Source of the DNA: Dyadobacter endophyticus
GTDB lineage: Bacteria > Bacteroidota > Bacteroidia > Cytophagales > Spirosomataceae
Length of the DNA stretch: 64,000 bases
Direction of reading: 5' to 3'
Assembly: GCF_014641595.1 (NCBI RefSeq)
Contig: NZ_BMIA01000006.1
Span: 124,001-188,000, forward strand
Numbering within the stretch: position 1 is the stretch's first letter; each line of letters begins with the position of its first letter. The translations under genes were made by a program, and so were the position numbers. The notes under the pieces were generated by a model. The model worked only from the letters and a program-made list of their open reading frames with translations. It ran no database searches and was not told where the DNA came from. This document shows positions 8,826 through 17,072 of the stretch, piece after piece.

Positions 8826-10316
8826 ATGTCGTTACCGCAGCTTTCTCCCCAACTGCTCGACCAGCAGCCCGAACTTCTTCCCAATCACGGGAAACTTCTT
8901 GCATTGCCTGAAAAAATCATCCAGTTCGGCACGGGCGTGCTGCTACGCGGTCTTCCCGATTATTTCGTGAACAAGGCCAATGCACAGGGCATTTTCAACG
9001 GCCGGATCGTGGTAGTTAAATCAACCAGCACGGGAGGAACGGATGCGTTCTCGGAGCAGCAGAATGTTTTCTCCCACAGCATTCGTGGTATCGAAAACGG
9101 CCGGCAGATCGACGAAACCGTTATCAACACCAGCATCAGCCGCACACTGGCAGCGTCCGGCGACTGGGCCGATATTCTTGAATGCGCGCACAATTCGCAG
9201 CTTAATATTGTTATTTCCAATACGACAGAAGTTGGTATCCAGCTTGTCGACGATGATATTTTTGCCAGCCCGCCCGTGTCCTTTCCGGGGAAACTTACAG
9301 CCTATTTATTCGAGCGCTTCAAAGCATTCAATGGGGCACCGGAGTCAGGGATGGTGATTGTACCGACGGAACTGATCGTCGGTAATGGCCCGAAATTGAA
9401 AGCCATCGTGCTCGAACAGGCAAGCCGGCATAGCCTCGGCGAGGCGTTTATGGACTGGCTCGAACAACATAATCATTTTTGCAGCTCGCTCGTGGACCGT
9501 ATTGTTCCCGGCAAACCAGATGCGGAAACAGTGGAGACGCTTTCTGAAAAACAGGGTTTCCGCGACGATCTGCTGATTGTTTCCGAAGTTTACCGTCTCT
9601 GGGCCATCGAGGGCGGCCAACAGGTGCGCGATGTACTGCGTTTTGCGCAAGCTGATAAAGGCGTGGTGATCGAGCCTAATATCGATCTATTCCGTGAATT
9701 GAAGTTAAGGTTGCTGAATGGCACCCATACATTGGCGTCAGGCCTTTCTTTCCTGCATGGGCTCGACACCGTCCGTGAAGCCATGGAGAATGCCGAAACG
9801 GCCCAATTTATCGCCGATGTAATGTTGAAGGAACTGGCACCCGCGATACCGTACGATGTAGATCCCGCACAGGCACAGGAGTTCGGTGGGCAGGTGCTCG
9901 ACCGCTTCCGTAATCCTTTCATCCGGCACCAGCTGATCGACATTACCGTACAATACACGGCCAAGATGAAAATGCGCAACATTCCGACGCTTTTGAACCA
10001 CTATCGGCAGTCCGAAGAGGTTCCTGCATTGTTTGCCAAAGGATTTGCGGCATTCCTGCGGTTCATGAAGCCTACGGTTCACAAAGACAACGCCTATTAC
10101 GGCGAACGCGATGGCCAGCCTTACTCGATCCGCTGCGATTCGGCGGCTTATTTTGATGAAAAATGGAAGAATGCCGCCTCGCCGGTCGATCTGGCGCAGC
10201 AGGTTCTGAGTGATGTGTCGCTTTGGGATACTGACCTTACATTACTACCGGGTTTTGCCGAGGCCGTGAAAGGCTACATGACCGAACCGGTGGCTACGGG
10301 GACTTCCACGCTTTAA
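8826..10316 (+). CDS. uxaB: Tagaturonate reductase (altronate oxidoreductase), UxaB family
   Basis: This 496-residue member of the long-chain mannitol dehydrogenase family reduces D-tagaturonate to D-altronate with NADH. The N-terminal nucleotide-binding part has IIQFGTGVLLRG (about residues 31-42), then the family stretch IVISNTTEVGI, FCSSLVDRIVPG, and the active-site region LKLRLLNGTHTL. These match UxaB better than mannonate oxidoreductase UxuB, but I cannot exclude activity on fructuronate. It stands alone on the plus strand, about 1.4 kb from the minus-strand hexuronate genes, and its 3' end overlaps the convergent gene by 23 bases. Confidence 0.85.
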   Translation: MSLPQLSPQLLDQQPELLPNHGKLLALPEKIIQFGTGVLLRGLPDYFVNKANAQGIFNGRIVVVKSTSTGGTDAFSEQQNVFSHSIRGIENGRQIDETVINTSISRTLAASGDWADILECAHNSQLNIVISNTTEVGIQLVDDDIFASPPVSFPGKLTAYLFERFKAFNGAPESGMVIVPTELIVGNGPKLKAIVLEQASRHSLGEAFMDWLEQHNHFCSSLVDRIVPGKPDAETVETLSEKQGFRDDLLIVSEVYRLWAIEGGQQVRDVLRFAQADKGVVIEPNIDLFRELKLRLLNGTHTLASGLSFLHGLDTVREAMENAETAQFIADVMLKELAPAIPYDVDPAQAQEFGGQVLDRFRNPFIRHQLIDITVQYTAKMKMRNIPTLLNHYRQSEEVPALFAKGFAAFLRFMKPTVHKDNAYYGERDGQPYSIRCDSAAYFDEKWKNAASPVDLAQQVLSDVSLWDTDLTLLPGFAEAVKGYMTEPVATGTSTL

Positions 10317-11013
10317 GCTGATTATAGAGTTCGGCAGCCGAGATTTCGCCGGAACTGAAATAGATCTCATCCTTCCCTGTTTTGATCAGCAGGTAAGGGT
10401 GGGATTTTTTATTGATATACAACTTCACAATCCGGCCATCGTCGGTTTTGAAAGAGCCTTTTTTATATTCTCCACCCGCAAAACCGTTCGCTTTGCTCGA
10501 AATGTCGGGCAGGCTGTCGGTCACGCTGAAATAGGTCACATCATCGCGCGCGATTTTCATCCCGGAAAGGCCTTTGACCTCCAACGCGCCGGTGGTGAGG
10601 AATATCTCGCTGTCCTTCATCCCGGCAAACATCAGGAAGCCTGCTCCCACAGCCACGACGATCATGATGGCCATTGCAATGTAAGTTCCTACCCGCTGCC
10701 CGGTCGTGCCCGTGTAATAGCGGTTGCCAACGGCTATCATGTACACGTATGCCAAAAGCGGATACATTATCATAAAGACTGTAGCCCAATTGGCACTGAA
10801 AATATTCAGCAGCAGCACTCCCGCCAGCACGCTGACACCGAGAAACAGGTGGAAGCGATTGAAAAACTTTACATAGGAGACTATGTCCATCTTGGCGCGA
10901 TCGGCCTCGGACATCATATTATACCCCGATACCAGGTACTTTGCATTACCCGGCGTTACGATAAACCCGAGCGAAAATAACACCAGCGAAATAATGAGGG
11001 CTACGGTAAGCAT
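10294..11013 (-). CDS. DUF3784-like four-helix membrane protein with C-terminal PH-like domain
   Basis: The 239-residue product begins MLTVALIISLVLFSLGF and has about four membrane helices in the first 140 residues, with the VTPGNAKYLVSGYN motif after helix 1 that is typical of DUF3784-type proteins. The C-terminal 95 residues are soluble and beta-rich, including a repeated basic/hydrophobic pattern suggestive of a bacterial PH-like domain. The frame stays open 71 codons upstream, but the ATG at 11013 fits the first membrane helix. Function unknown. It converges on uxaB and is unlikely to belong to sugar metabolism. Confidence 0.65.
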   Translation of the reverse strand: MLTVALIISLVLFSLGFIVTPGNAKYLVSGYNMMSEADRAKMDIVSYVKFFNRFHLFLGVSVLAGVLLLNIFSANWATVFMIMYPLLAYVYMIAVGNRYYTGTTGQRVGTYIAMAIMIVVAVGAGFLMFAGMKDSEIFLTTGALEVKGLSGMKIARDDVTYFSVTDSLPDISSKANGFAGGEYKKGSFKTDDGRIVKLYINKKSHPYLLIKTGKDEIYFSSGEISAAELYNQLKAWKSP

Positions 11014-11069
11014 AATTTTGTCACGGCTAATTGCCTTATAAGTTACAAAATTATACGGGAGAAAGCCAA

Positions 11070-11101
11070 TTGGCTTTAATTTTGGTAAATGCTTATATTT
11101 G
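11070..11101 (+). promoter_or_regulatory. Candidate promoter for the Uma2-fold gene
   Basis: TTG at 11070-11072, a 21-base spacer, then a perfect -7 element TATATTTG at 11094-11101. Transcription would begin only about seven bases before the ATG at 11116, implying a very short leader; it argues against the alternative ATG at 11089. Confidence 0.4.
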
Positions 11102-11115
11102 ATCAAAAGCACATT

Positions 11116-11697
11116 ATGATTCTTCCATTGAACATACCTGCGCATCCGACTTTTACCGACGAAGAGTTGGTCGCATTCTGCGTAGCCAACCCTGAATTGA
11201 TGGTGGAAAGAGATGAACACGGGCAACTACACATCACTATGACACCTACCTTTATCCTTAGCAGCTCCAACAACAGTGAATTGATTGCAGAAATAGTCTT
11301 TTGGAATCGCAAGTATAAGGCTGGTAAAGTGATAGAGTCAAGTGGAGGGTTTTTTCTGGAAGATAAGTCGATGCGTGTTCCAGATGTGGCTTGGATTCAA
11401 ATTGATCGCTGGAATGCACTGAGCAAAGCTGAAAAACGCTCGTTCCCTAGCATGGCGCCCGATTTTGTCATTGAACTACAATCTGAAACCGATAGCCTGG
11501 CCGAACTTAAATTAAAAATGGTCAAATGGATTAGTAATGGCGTGAGGCTTGCCTGGCTCGTGTGTCCGGACAGTCAGACGACCTACATTTACGAACCGGG
11601 CAAGCCTCAGCTTGCTATGCATTTTAAAGAAACGTTGTCAGGCGGTGAAGTCCTGATCAATTTCTCCACCCGCCTGAGCGACATTCTCGAATATTAA
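11116..11697 (+). CDS. Uma2-family (DUF820) restriction-endonuclease-fold protein
   Basis: A 193-residue protein with the Uma2 family layout: VPDVAWI in the middle, then PDFVIELQSETDSLAELKLKM and GVRLAWLVCPDSQTTYIYEPG near the C-terminus. The family has a PD-(D/E)xK nuclease fold and is very common in cyanobacteria and some Cytophagales, but its biological role is not established. The start at 11116 is preferred because a -7 element lies immediately upstream. It sits alone between two minus-strand genes, ends exactly where eda ends, and looks like an accessory insertion in the hexuronate island. Confidence 0.75.
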   Translation: MILPLNIPAHPTFTDEELVAFCVANPELMVERDEHGQLHITMTPTFILSSSNNSELIAEIVFWNRKYKAGKVIESSGGFFLEDKSMRVPDVAWIQIDRWNALSKAEKRSFPSMAPDFVIELQSETDSLAELKLKMVKWISNGVRLAWLVCPDSQTTYIYEPGKPQLAMHFKETLSGGEVLINFSTRLSDILEY

Positions 11698-12363
11698 TCA
11701 GCTATTAGCCCGGAACTCCTTCACGAGCGCAATGCTTTCCGCAACTTTCTGCTCGATCCAGGGATAGTTTCCTTCTGCTACCACATCCTTCGGAAAGAGG
11801 TTTGAGCCTAAACCTACTGCATAAGCTCCGGCTCCGAACCATTCGTTGATACTTTCTTTGGTAGGCTGCACGCCGCCGGTTACCATGATTTTAACCTTTG
11901 GCATAGGCCCGCGGATCGCCCGCACGAATGCCGAACCCACCACTTCACCCGGGAACAATTTAACAACCTCGGCACCCGCCTGTTGTGCATTGTATATTTC
12001 AGTCAGTGTAGAAATGCCGGGAATCCAGGGAATACCTGCCTTTGCACAGGCCTGGCCCACTGCCGGGTTGAGGCAAGGTGTTACGATGAAGTCAGTGCCG
12101 GCGTCGATGAATTTTTGTGCGGTTTCCGCATCATAAATGGTACCGATGCCCAGCGAAAGGCCTGGCAGGCTTTCCTTTACATAAGCCAAAAGCTCCGTAA
12201 ATACATTGTAGGCATTATCACCGCGGTTGGTAAATTCGAATGCACGTGCGCCTCCCCGGTATGCCGCATTGATCACCTCTTTGGCAATTTCAATATCGGC
12301 ATGGTAGAACAGCGGCAGCACGCCGACTTCGTTCAAAAGTATCAGTGTTGTTTCTTTATCCAT
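11698..12363 (-). CDS. eda: KDPG/KHG aldolase
   Basis: This 221-residue class I aldolase splits 2-keto-3-deoxy-6-phosphogluconate into pyruvate and glyceraldehyde 3-phosphate. The Schiff-base lysine is in VVKLFPGEVVG (about residue 134), and the upstream FEFTNRG and GIGTIYDAE segments match the family barrel. It is downstream of kdgK on the same strand with 17 bases between them, so the two form the last two steps of hexuronate catabolism as a small operon. Confidence 0.92.
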   Translation of the reverse strand: MDKETTLILLNEVGVLPLFYHADIEIAKEVINAAYRGGARAFEFTNRGDNAYNVFTELLAYVKESLPGLSLGIGTIYDAETAQKFIDAGTDFIVTPCLNPAVGQACAKAGIPWIPGISTLTEIYNAQQAGAEVVKLFPGEVVGSAFVRAIRGPMPKVKIMVTGGVQPTKESINEWFGAGAYAVGLGSNLFPKDVVAEGNYPWIEQKVAESIALVKEFRANS

Positions 12364-12380
12364 GATTATTGGCCAGATTG

Positions 12381-13376
12381 CTAGCGTTTGATTCTTCCTG
12401 AGGTCTCTCCCTGACGGATGGCTTCCACTTCGGCAATCGTCGAGATCAACGCGTCTCCTTCGATGGTATGCTTCAATGCGGATGCAGCCACGCCAAATTC
12501 CAGGGCCTTTTGCTGGTCATCGAAAGTGATAAGTCCGTGGATAAGACCGGCAATGAATGCGTCGCCGCCGCCAACGCGGTCGATGATCGGGTTAATTTCG
12601 ATGTCTTCCGTTTCCAGCAACGCTTTGCCATTCCACAAAAATGCCCTCAACAGGTTATGCGAAGCGCTGATCGACGTCCTTTTAGTATCTACCACCGTCT
12701 TCACCTGCGGGAAAGCCTTCTGTAAGTTGACGCAGGATTCGACAAAATCGTTTCCATCTATGTCAAAAATCTCCTTGATATTGATGCTGTTGGCAATTAC
12801 GACGTCCGTTCCGGCAGTCAGCTCGGGAAGAATATCAGATGGTTTTTTACCGTATTGCCACAAATTGGCACGGTAGAAAATGTCGCCTGAAACGGTAATG
12901 CCGCGTTTGCGGGCAGCTTTAATGCCGTCGAGCAACGCGTCTGCGGCTCCCTGTGACAATGCGGGCGTAATACCCGCCCAGTGAAACCATTTCGCGTCTT
13001 TCAAAATGACGTCCCAATCAAGTTCTTTCGGGTCGATGGTTGCGAGGGATGAATTGGCGCGGTCGTACACGATCTGGCTACCGCGCATGGCTGCACCGGT
13101 TTCGAGGAAATAGACGGCCATTCTTGGGCCGCCGTAAATGATATGCGAAACATCGACACCGTGAAAATGGAGATACTGAGCCGCCGCTCGTCCGATGGGC
13201 GAGTCAGGGAAACGGGTAACATGCGCCGTGCTATGTCCCCAATATGCCAATGCGGTCGAAACATTCGCTTCGCCACCGGCATAAGTTACATTCAATTGAC
13301 GGGCTTGTTCAAAACGGGAAAAACCAGGAGTGGAAAGCCGCATAAGGACTTCTCCGAAGGATACTATCTGAGCCAT
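12381..13376 (-). CDS. kdgK: 2-keto-3-deoxygluconate kinase, PfkB family
   Basis: The 331-residue sugar kinase phosphorylates 2-keto-3-deoxygluconate, the common product of glucuronate and galacturonate breakdown, supplying the aldolase encoded next. It shows the PfkB N-terminal glycine motif (YAGGEANVSTALAYWG) and the C-terminal catalytic motif RVGGGDAFIAGL around residue 268-279. KDG specificity is inferred from the position between uxaC and eda. A leader with complementary GCCCGT/ACGGGC arms (13390-13395 and 13418-13423) precedes it. Confidence 0.88.
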   Translation of the reverse strand: MAQIVSFGEVLMRLSTPGFSRFEQARQLNVTYAGGEANVSTALAYWGHSTAHVTRFPDSPIGRAAAQYLHFHGVDVSHIIYGGPRMAVYFLETGAAMRGSQIVYDRANSSLATIDPKELDWDVILKDAKWFHWAGITPALSQGAADALLDGIKAARKRGITVSGDIFYRANLWQYGKKPSDILPELTAGTDVVIANSINIKEIFDIDGNDFVESCVNLQKAFPQVKTVVDTKRTSISASHNLLRAFLWNGKALLETEDIEINPIIDRVGGGDAFIAGLIHGLITFDDQQKALEFGVAASALKHTIEGDALISTIAEVEAIRQGETSGRIKR

Positions 13377-13466
13377 ATTTTAAACTAATGCCCGTTTGCC
13401 AAAGAAAGAACTCCCTGACGGGCCATTGAAAAATGATTACGAACCAAAATTAAGTATTAACATTAA

Positions 13467-13497
13467 AATAGCCCACAACAAAAATGTCTGGGCTATT
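13467..13497 (-). terminator. Terminator between uxaC and kdgK
   Basis: AATAGCCCA and TGGGCTATT form nine-base arms, followed on the minus strand by TTTAATG. It lies just after the uxaC stop, so kdgK-eda are probably transcribed from their own promoter in 13377-13466, or by partial read-through. Confidence 0.6.
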
Positions 13498-13530
13498 CAT
13501 TTATCAGTGTATTTTAAATTCGGATTTTAT

Positions 13531-14958
13531 TCAAAAACCAAAATATTTGTTGGCATTGTTATAGCTAATACCTTCCACCATCTTGCCCAGCCACTGGATG
13601 TCGTTAGGCAACTCCCCATTTTCGACATCCTGTCCAATCAGGTTACAAAGAATGCGGCGGAAATATTCGTGACGCGGATAGGAAAGGAAGCTGCGGGAAT
13701 CGGTGAGCATTCCTACGAAACGGCTTAGCAAACCCATATTCGAAAGTGCATTCATTTGCCGCTCCATACCATCTTTCTGATCGAGGAACCACCAGCCGGA
13801 ACCGAATTGCATTTTGCCGGCAACGGTACCATCATTGTAATTCCCTGTCATCGTAGCCAACACCTCATTATCGGCCGGATTGAGGTTATACAAAATCGTT
13901 TTCGCCAGCTGATCCGTCGAATCCAGCTTGTTCAGGAACTTCGACAGCGCCTGCGCCTGGCTGTAATCGCCGATGGAATCCCAGCCGGTGTCCGGGCCGA
14001 GTTCGCGGAGCATCCGCTCGTTGTTGTTGCGCAAAGCACCGAGGTGAAACTGCTGTGTCCAGCCCTTGGAATGATCCATTTTGGCCATTTCATAGAGCAA
14101 CACCGACTTGAACGCCAGTGCCTGGCTTGCCGAAGGCTTCTCCCCTTTCAATGCAACCGCGAATGCCTCGCGGGCCGCAGTTTCATCGAATTCAGCATAA
14201 ATATGCTCCAAGCCATGGTCCGACAAGCGGCCACCCATCGAAGCGAAGAAATCGTGGCGGTTCTGCAATGCTGCCAGCAATGCGTCATAGGAAGCAATCT
14301 CTCCCGTACCAGCTGCTTGCGCAAGTTTGGACAAATACTGTTTGAAATCCTCCGGCGATTCGATCAGCAGCATCGCCTTATCCGGCCGGAATGTAGGCAA
14401 GACACGGATATCGAAATCGCTATCGCTGATCGTTCTATGATAATTGAGAGAGTCCGTTGGATCATCCGTCGTGCAGATAACCTTTACGTTCATCCGGTTT
14501 AGCAAACTTTTCACCGAGTAATCGGGTTGGCGCAGCTTGGCCGAGCATTCATCGTAAATCTCGCGGGCTGTATGCTTGTTTAGCAGTATATCAATATTGA
14601 AATAGCGGAGCAGTTCGAGGTGCGTCCAATGATAAAGGGGGTTCCGCATCGTGTAAGGTACCGTTGCGGCCCATTGTTCGAACTTCTCCCAGTCACTGGC
14701 CTCACCGGTGCAATACCGCTCGTTAATACCATTCGCGCGCATGGCCCGCCATTTGTAATGGTCGCCGTAAAGCCAGGCCTGCGTCAGGTTTTCAAACTGC
14801 TTGTCTTCCGCGATCTGATCGGGCGGCAGGTGGCAGTGGTAATCGATAATCGGCATTTCCTTCGCATAATCATGGTAAAGGATACGCGCGGTTTCCGAAC
14901 GGAGGAGGAAATCTTCGGAAATGAAGGTCTTTTGTACTGCGGTGCTAATCGTTTCCAT
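13531..14958 (-). CDS. uxaC: Glucuronate/galacturonate isomerase
   Basis: UxaC converts D-glucuronate to D-fructuronate and D-galacturonate to D-tagaturonate. The 475-residue product has the amidohydrolase-like metal motif IIDYHCHLPP near the N-terminus, followed by the family segments FENLTQAWLYGDHYKWRAMR and YHWTHLELLRYF. Length is close to the roughly 470 residues usual for the family. The ATG at 14958 is preferred because it has a purine-rich stretch immediately upstream and leaves a 17-base gap to uxuA; an ATG seven codons earlier would overlap uxuA. Confidence 0.95.
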   Translation of the reverse strand: METISTAVQKTFISEDFLLRSETARILYHDYAKEMPIIDYHCHLPPDQIAEDKQFENLTQAWLYGDHYKWRAMRANGINERYCTGEASDWEKFEQWAATVPYTMRNPLYHWTHLELLRYFNIDILLNKHTAREIYDECSAKLRQPDYSVKSLLNRMNVKVICTTDDPTDSLNYHRTISDSDFDIRVLPTFRPDKAMLLIESPEDFKQYLSKLAQAAGTGEIASYDALLAALQNRHDFFASMGGRLSDHGLEHIYAEFDETAAREAFAVALKGEKPSASQALAFKSVLLYEMAKMDHSKGWTQQFHLGALRNNNERMLRELGPDTGWDSIGDYSQAQALSKFLNKLDSTDQLAKTILYNLNPADNEVLATMTGNYNDGTVAGKMQFGSGWWFLDQKDGMERQMNALSNMGLLSRFVGMLTDSRSFLSYPRHEYFRRILCNLIGQDVENGELPNDIQWLGKMVEGISYNNANKYFGF

Positions 14959-14975
14959 TCTCTTTCTTGTTACAA

Positions 14976-16163
14976 TCACAAACTTCTTTCAATCCCGTAT
15001 TCAAGCCCGCGCAGCTCCGCAAGCCCCCGCAGACGCCCGATAGCCGTATAACCCGGGTTGGTCCGCTTTGTCGCCGACAAATCATCGAGCATACGGTGAC
15101 CATGATCCGGGCGGAAAGGCATTCTCAAATCGGCTCTGCCTTCATTTTCCCGCCTTTTCTGTTCCAATACCAATGAGCGCATCACACCGTACATATCCAC
15201 GTCGCCATCCAGGTGATCGGCCTCGTAAAAGCTGCCGTCGTGCTCACGTTTGGTGGCGCGCAGGTGGATAAAATGGATCCTGCTGCCCAGCCTGTCAACC
15301 ATCCCGGCAAGATCATTATCCGGCCTGACGCCGTATGATCCCGTGCAAAAACAAATACCGTTCGCTTGCTTGTCATATGCTTTCAGCAGCATTTCCGCAT
15401 CGTTTTCGGTGCTTACCACACGTGGCAGCCCCAGGATCGGGTACGGAGGATCGTCGGGATGGATCGCTAACCGTATCCCCGCCTCTTCCGCCACCGGCCC
15501 GATGGCCTGGATGAACTGGTATAAATGCGTGCGCAGCTCGAAATCGCCGATATGCTCGTAGGTTTTCAAAACCTTTCTGAACTCTTCAACGGTAAAGCTC
15601 TCTTCCGAACCAGGCAAGCCGGCGATGATATTACGGACGAGCTTTTGCTTCTCCTGCTCCGACGCGGTTTCGAGCCAGATTTTCGCAGCACGCTTCTGCT
15701 CGTCGGTGTACAAATCCTCCGCTTCCGGTCTTTCCAGAAGGTAAAGATCAAAAGCAGCGAACTGGGTTGCATCGAACCGCAAACCTGTGGAACCATCCTT
15801 CATGGGTGCGTCCAGATCGGTTCGCGTCCAGTCGAGAATGGGCATAAAATTGTAGCAGACGGTATCGATACCGCATTGCCCCAGGTTCCGGAGCGACTGC
15901 TGATAATGAAGGATATGTTTTTCAAAATCCCCTGAACGTGTCTTGATCGACTCGTGCACAGGCACACTTTCCACGACCGACCACGTAAGGCCGGCGTCCT
16001 CGATCAGCTGCTTACGCGCCTGAATTTCTGATACTTCCCAAACTTCACCGTTGGGAATATGATGCAATGCGGTTACGATTCCGGTCGCCCCGGCCTGACG
16101 GATATCCTGCAACGAAGCAGGGTCGTTAGGCCCGAACCAACGCCAAGTTTGTTCTAATGCCAT
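14976..16163 (-). CDS. uxuA: Mannonate dehydratase
   Basis: UxuA dehydrates D-mannonate to 2-keto-3-deoxygluconate. The 395-residue protein starts MALEQTWRWFGPNDP and contains YNFMPILDWTRTDL, LAIHPDDPPYPILGLPRVVS and HLRATKREHDGSFYEADHLDGDVDM, all strongly conserved in the family and including metal-binding His and Asp residues. It precedes uxaC on the same strand and follows the sigma factor gene by 16 bases. Its substrate would come from fructuronate reductase UxuB, which is not seen in this window. Confidence 0.95.
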   Translation of the reverse strand: MALEQTWRWFGPNDPASLQDIRQAGATGIVTALHHIPNGEVWEVSEIQARKQLIEDAGLTWSVVESVPVHESIKTRSGDFEKHILHYQQSLRNLGQCGIDTVCYNFMPILDWTRTDLDAPMKDGSTGLRFDATQFAAFDLYLLERPEAEDLYTDEQKRAAKIWLETASEQEKQKLVRNIIAGLPGSEESFTVEEFRKVLKTYEHIGDFELRTHLYQFIQAIGPVAEEAGIRLAIHPDDPPYPILGLPRVVSTENDAEMLLKAYDKQANGICFCTGSYGVRPDNDLAGMVDRLGSRIHFIHLRATKREHDGSFYEADHLDGDVDMYGVMRSLVLEQKRRENEGRADLRMPFRPDHGHRMLDDLSATKRTNPGYTAIGRLRGLAELRGLEYGIERSL

Positions 16164-16179
16164 TATTATTTTAAATGCT

Positions 16180-16791
16180 CTATGCTACTAATCTATGCTC
16201 CGGTACGCGCTCGCGCAAGACTTTCAATGCGCGGCTCATTTGTGTTTCCACCGTCTTCACCGAAATCTCGAGCCGTTCGGCGATATCGCGGTAGCGGAGG
16301 CCTTCTTCGCGGCTAAGGCGGAAGATGAGCTGGCATTGGCGCGGCAATGCCTGGATACAATCTTCAATATGCTCGTAAAATTCGTTATACGACAACTCTT
16401 CCGCAGGCGAAAAATGATCCGCGTGACTCATATTCCACTGCACCGATTCCAGCGAATCCCGCTCATTCTGACGATGGATACGCAGTTTCAGGTAATCCAG
16501 CGCCTGGTTGCGCACAGCCCTGTAAATGTAAGCCTGAAATGAAGTATGCACCTCAATCTGCTCACGATTTTTCCAAAGTTTCACAAATACATCGGATACC
16601 ACTTCCTCCGCGATTTCCCGCGTTACGACCACCCGCATGGCGTAGTTGCACAGCGAACGGTAATGACGTGTGAATAACTCGCGGAACGCATTATAATCAC
16701 CGTTAGTCACCACTCTGCCAAACAGGGTTTCCAGTATACTTTTCTGAGAACAGGCTGATGGTAATGTACTGGTAAATGAGTTTGTTTCCAT
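16180..16791 (-). CDS. ECF-type RNA polymerase sigma factor
   Basis: The 203-residue protein has sigma region 2 (AFRELFTRHYRSLCNYAMRVV, about 38-58) and region 4 with a helix-turn-helix (ALPRQCQLIFRLSREEGL to VKTVETQMSRAL, about 147-190). It resembles the large Bacteroidota family of ECF factors usually paired with FecR-type anti-sigma proteins and SusC/SusD genes. No such partner is next to it. Instead it lies 16 bases upstream of uxuA on the same strand, so it seems to lead the uxuA-uxaC transcription unit. Confidence 0.9.
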   Translation of the reverse strand: METNSFTSTLPSACSQKSILETLFGRVVTNGDYNAFRELFTRHYRSLCNYAMRVVVTREIAEEVVSDVFVKLWKNREQIEVHTSFQAYIYRAVRNQALDYLKLRIHRQNERDSLESVQWNMSHADHFSPAEELSYNEFYEHIEDCIQALPRQCQLIFRLSREEGLRYRDIAERLEISVKTVETQMSRALKVLRERVPEHRLVA

Positions 16792-16930
16792 GTAAGCTGA
16801 GCTAGGTTAATTATAGAAAATTTCCTCGAATTGTAGTGGTATTAAGCCCCTTGTCTTCGTCGATGATTTATCTAGTTTAAACACTCGTTCGCTGATACAC
16901 AAAAAAAAATCTTGAAAAAAAGCAATAAAT

Positions 16931-17008
16931 TTACGCAACCGTTCCCGGAACCGTTCCCATTCCCGCAATTTTTCCCGGAACTTTGTGCGAACGGCGGTGA
17001 CTTTGTGC
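16931..17008. promoter_or_regulatory. Repeat-rich control region between the sigma factor and lacI-type genes
   Basis: Within the 281-base divergent gap, AACCGTTCCC occurs twice at 12-base spacing (from 16938 and 16950). The first junction forms the inverted repeat GTTCCCGGAAC (16941-16951), and TTCCCGGAA recurs at 16972-16980. ACTTTGTGC occurs twice, 20 bases apart (16980 and 17000); each copy is one mismatch from a -7 element when read with its 5' flank. These are candidate operators and promoters for the LacI-type regulator and possibly the hexuronate operon. Confidence 0.5.
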
Positions 17009-17072
17009 AACATTGACCATTAGTGTATTTCCGGGACTTTTTAGCAAGATTGTACTATTTCAATATACCCGT

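Noticed and set aside
13756..14502. Plus-strand open frame of about 248 codons opposite uxaC
   Set aside because: Antisense shadow of a gene with strong family similarity.
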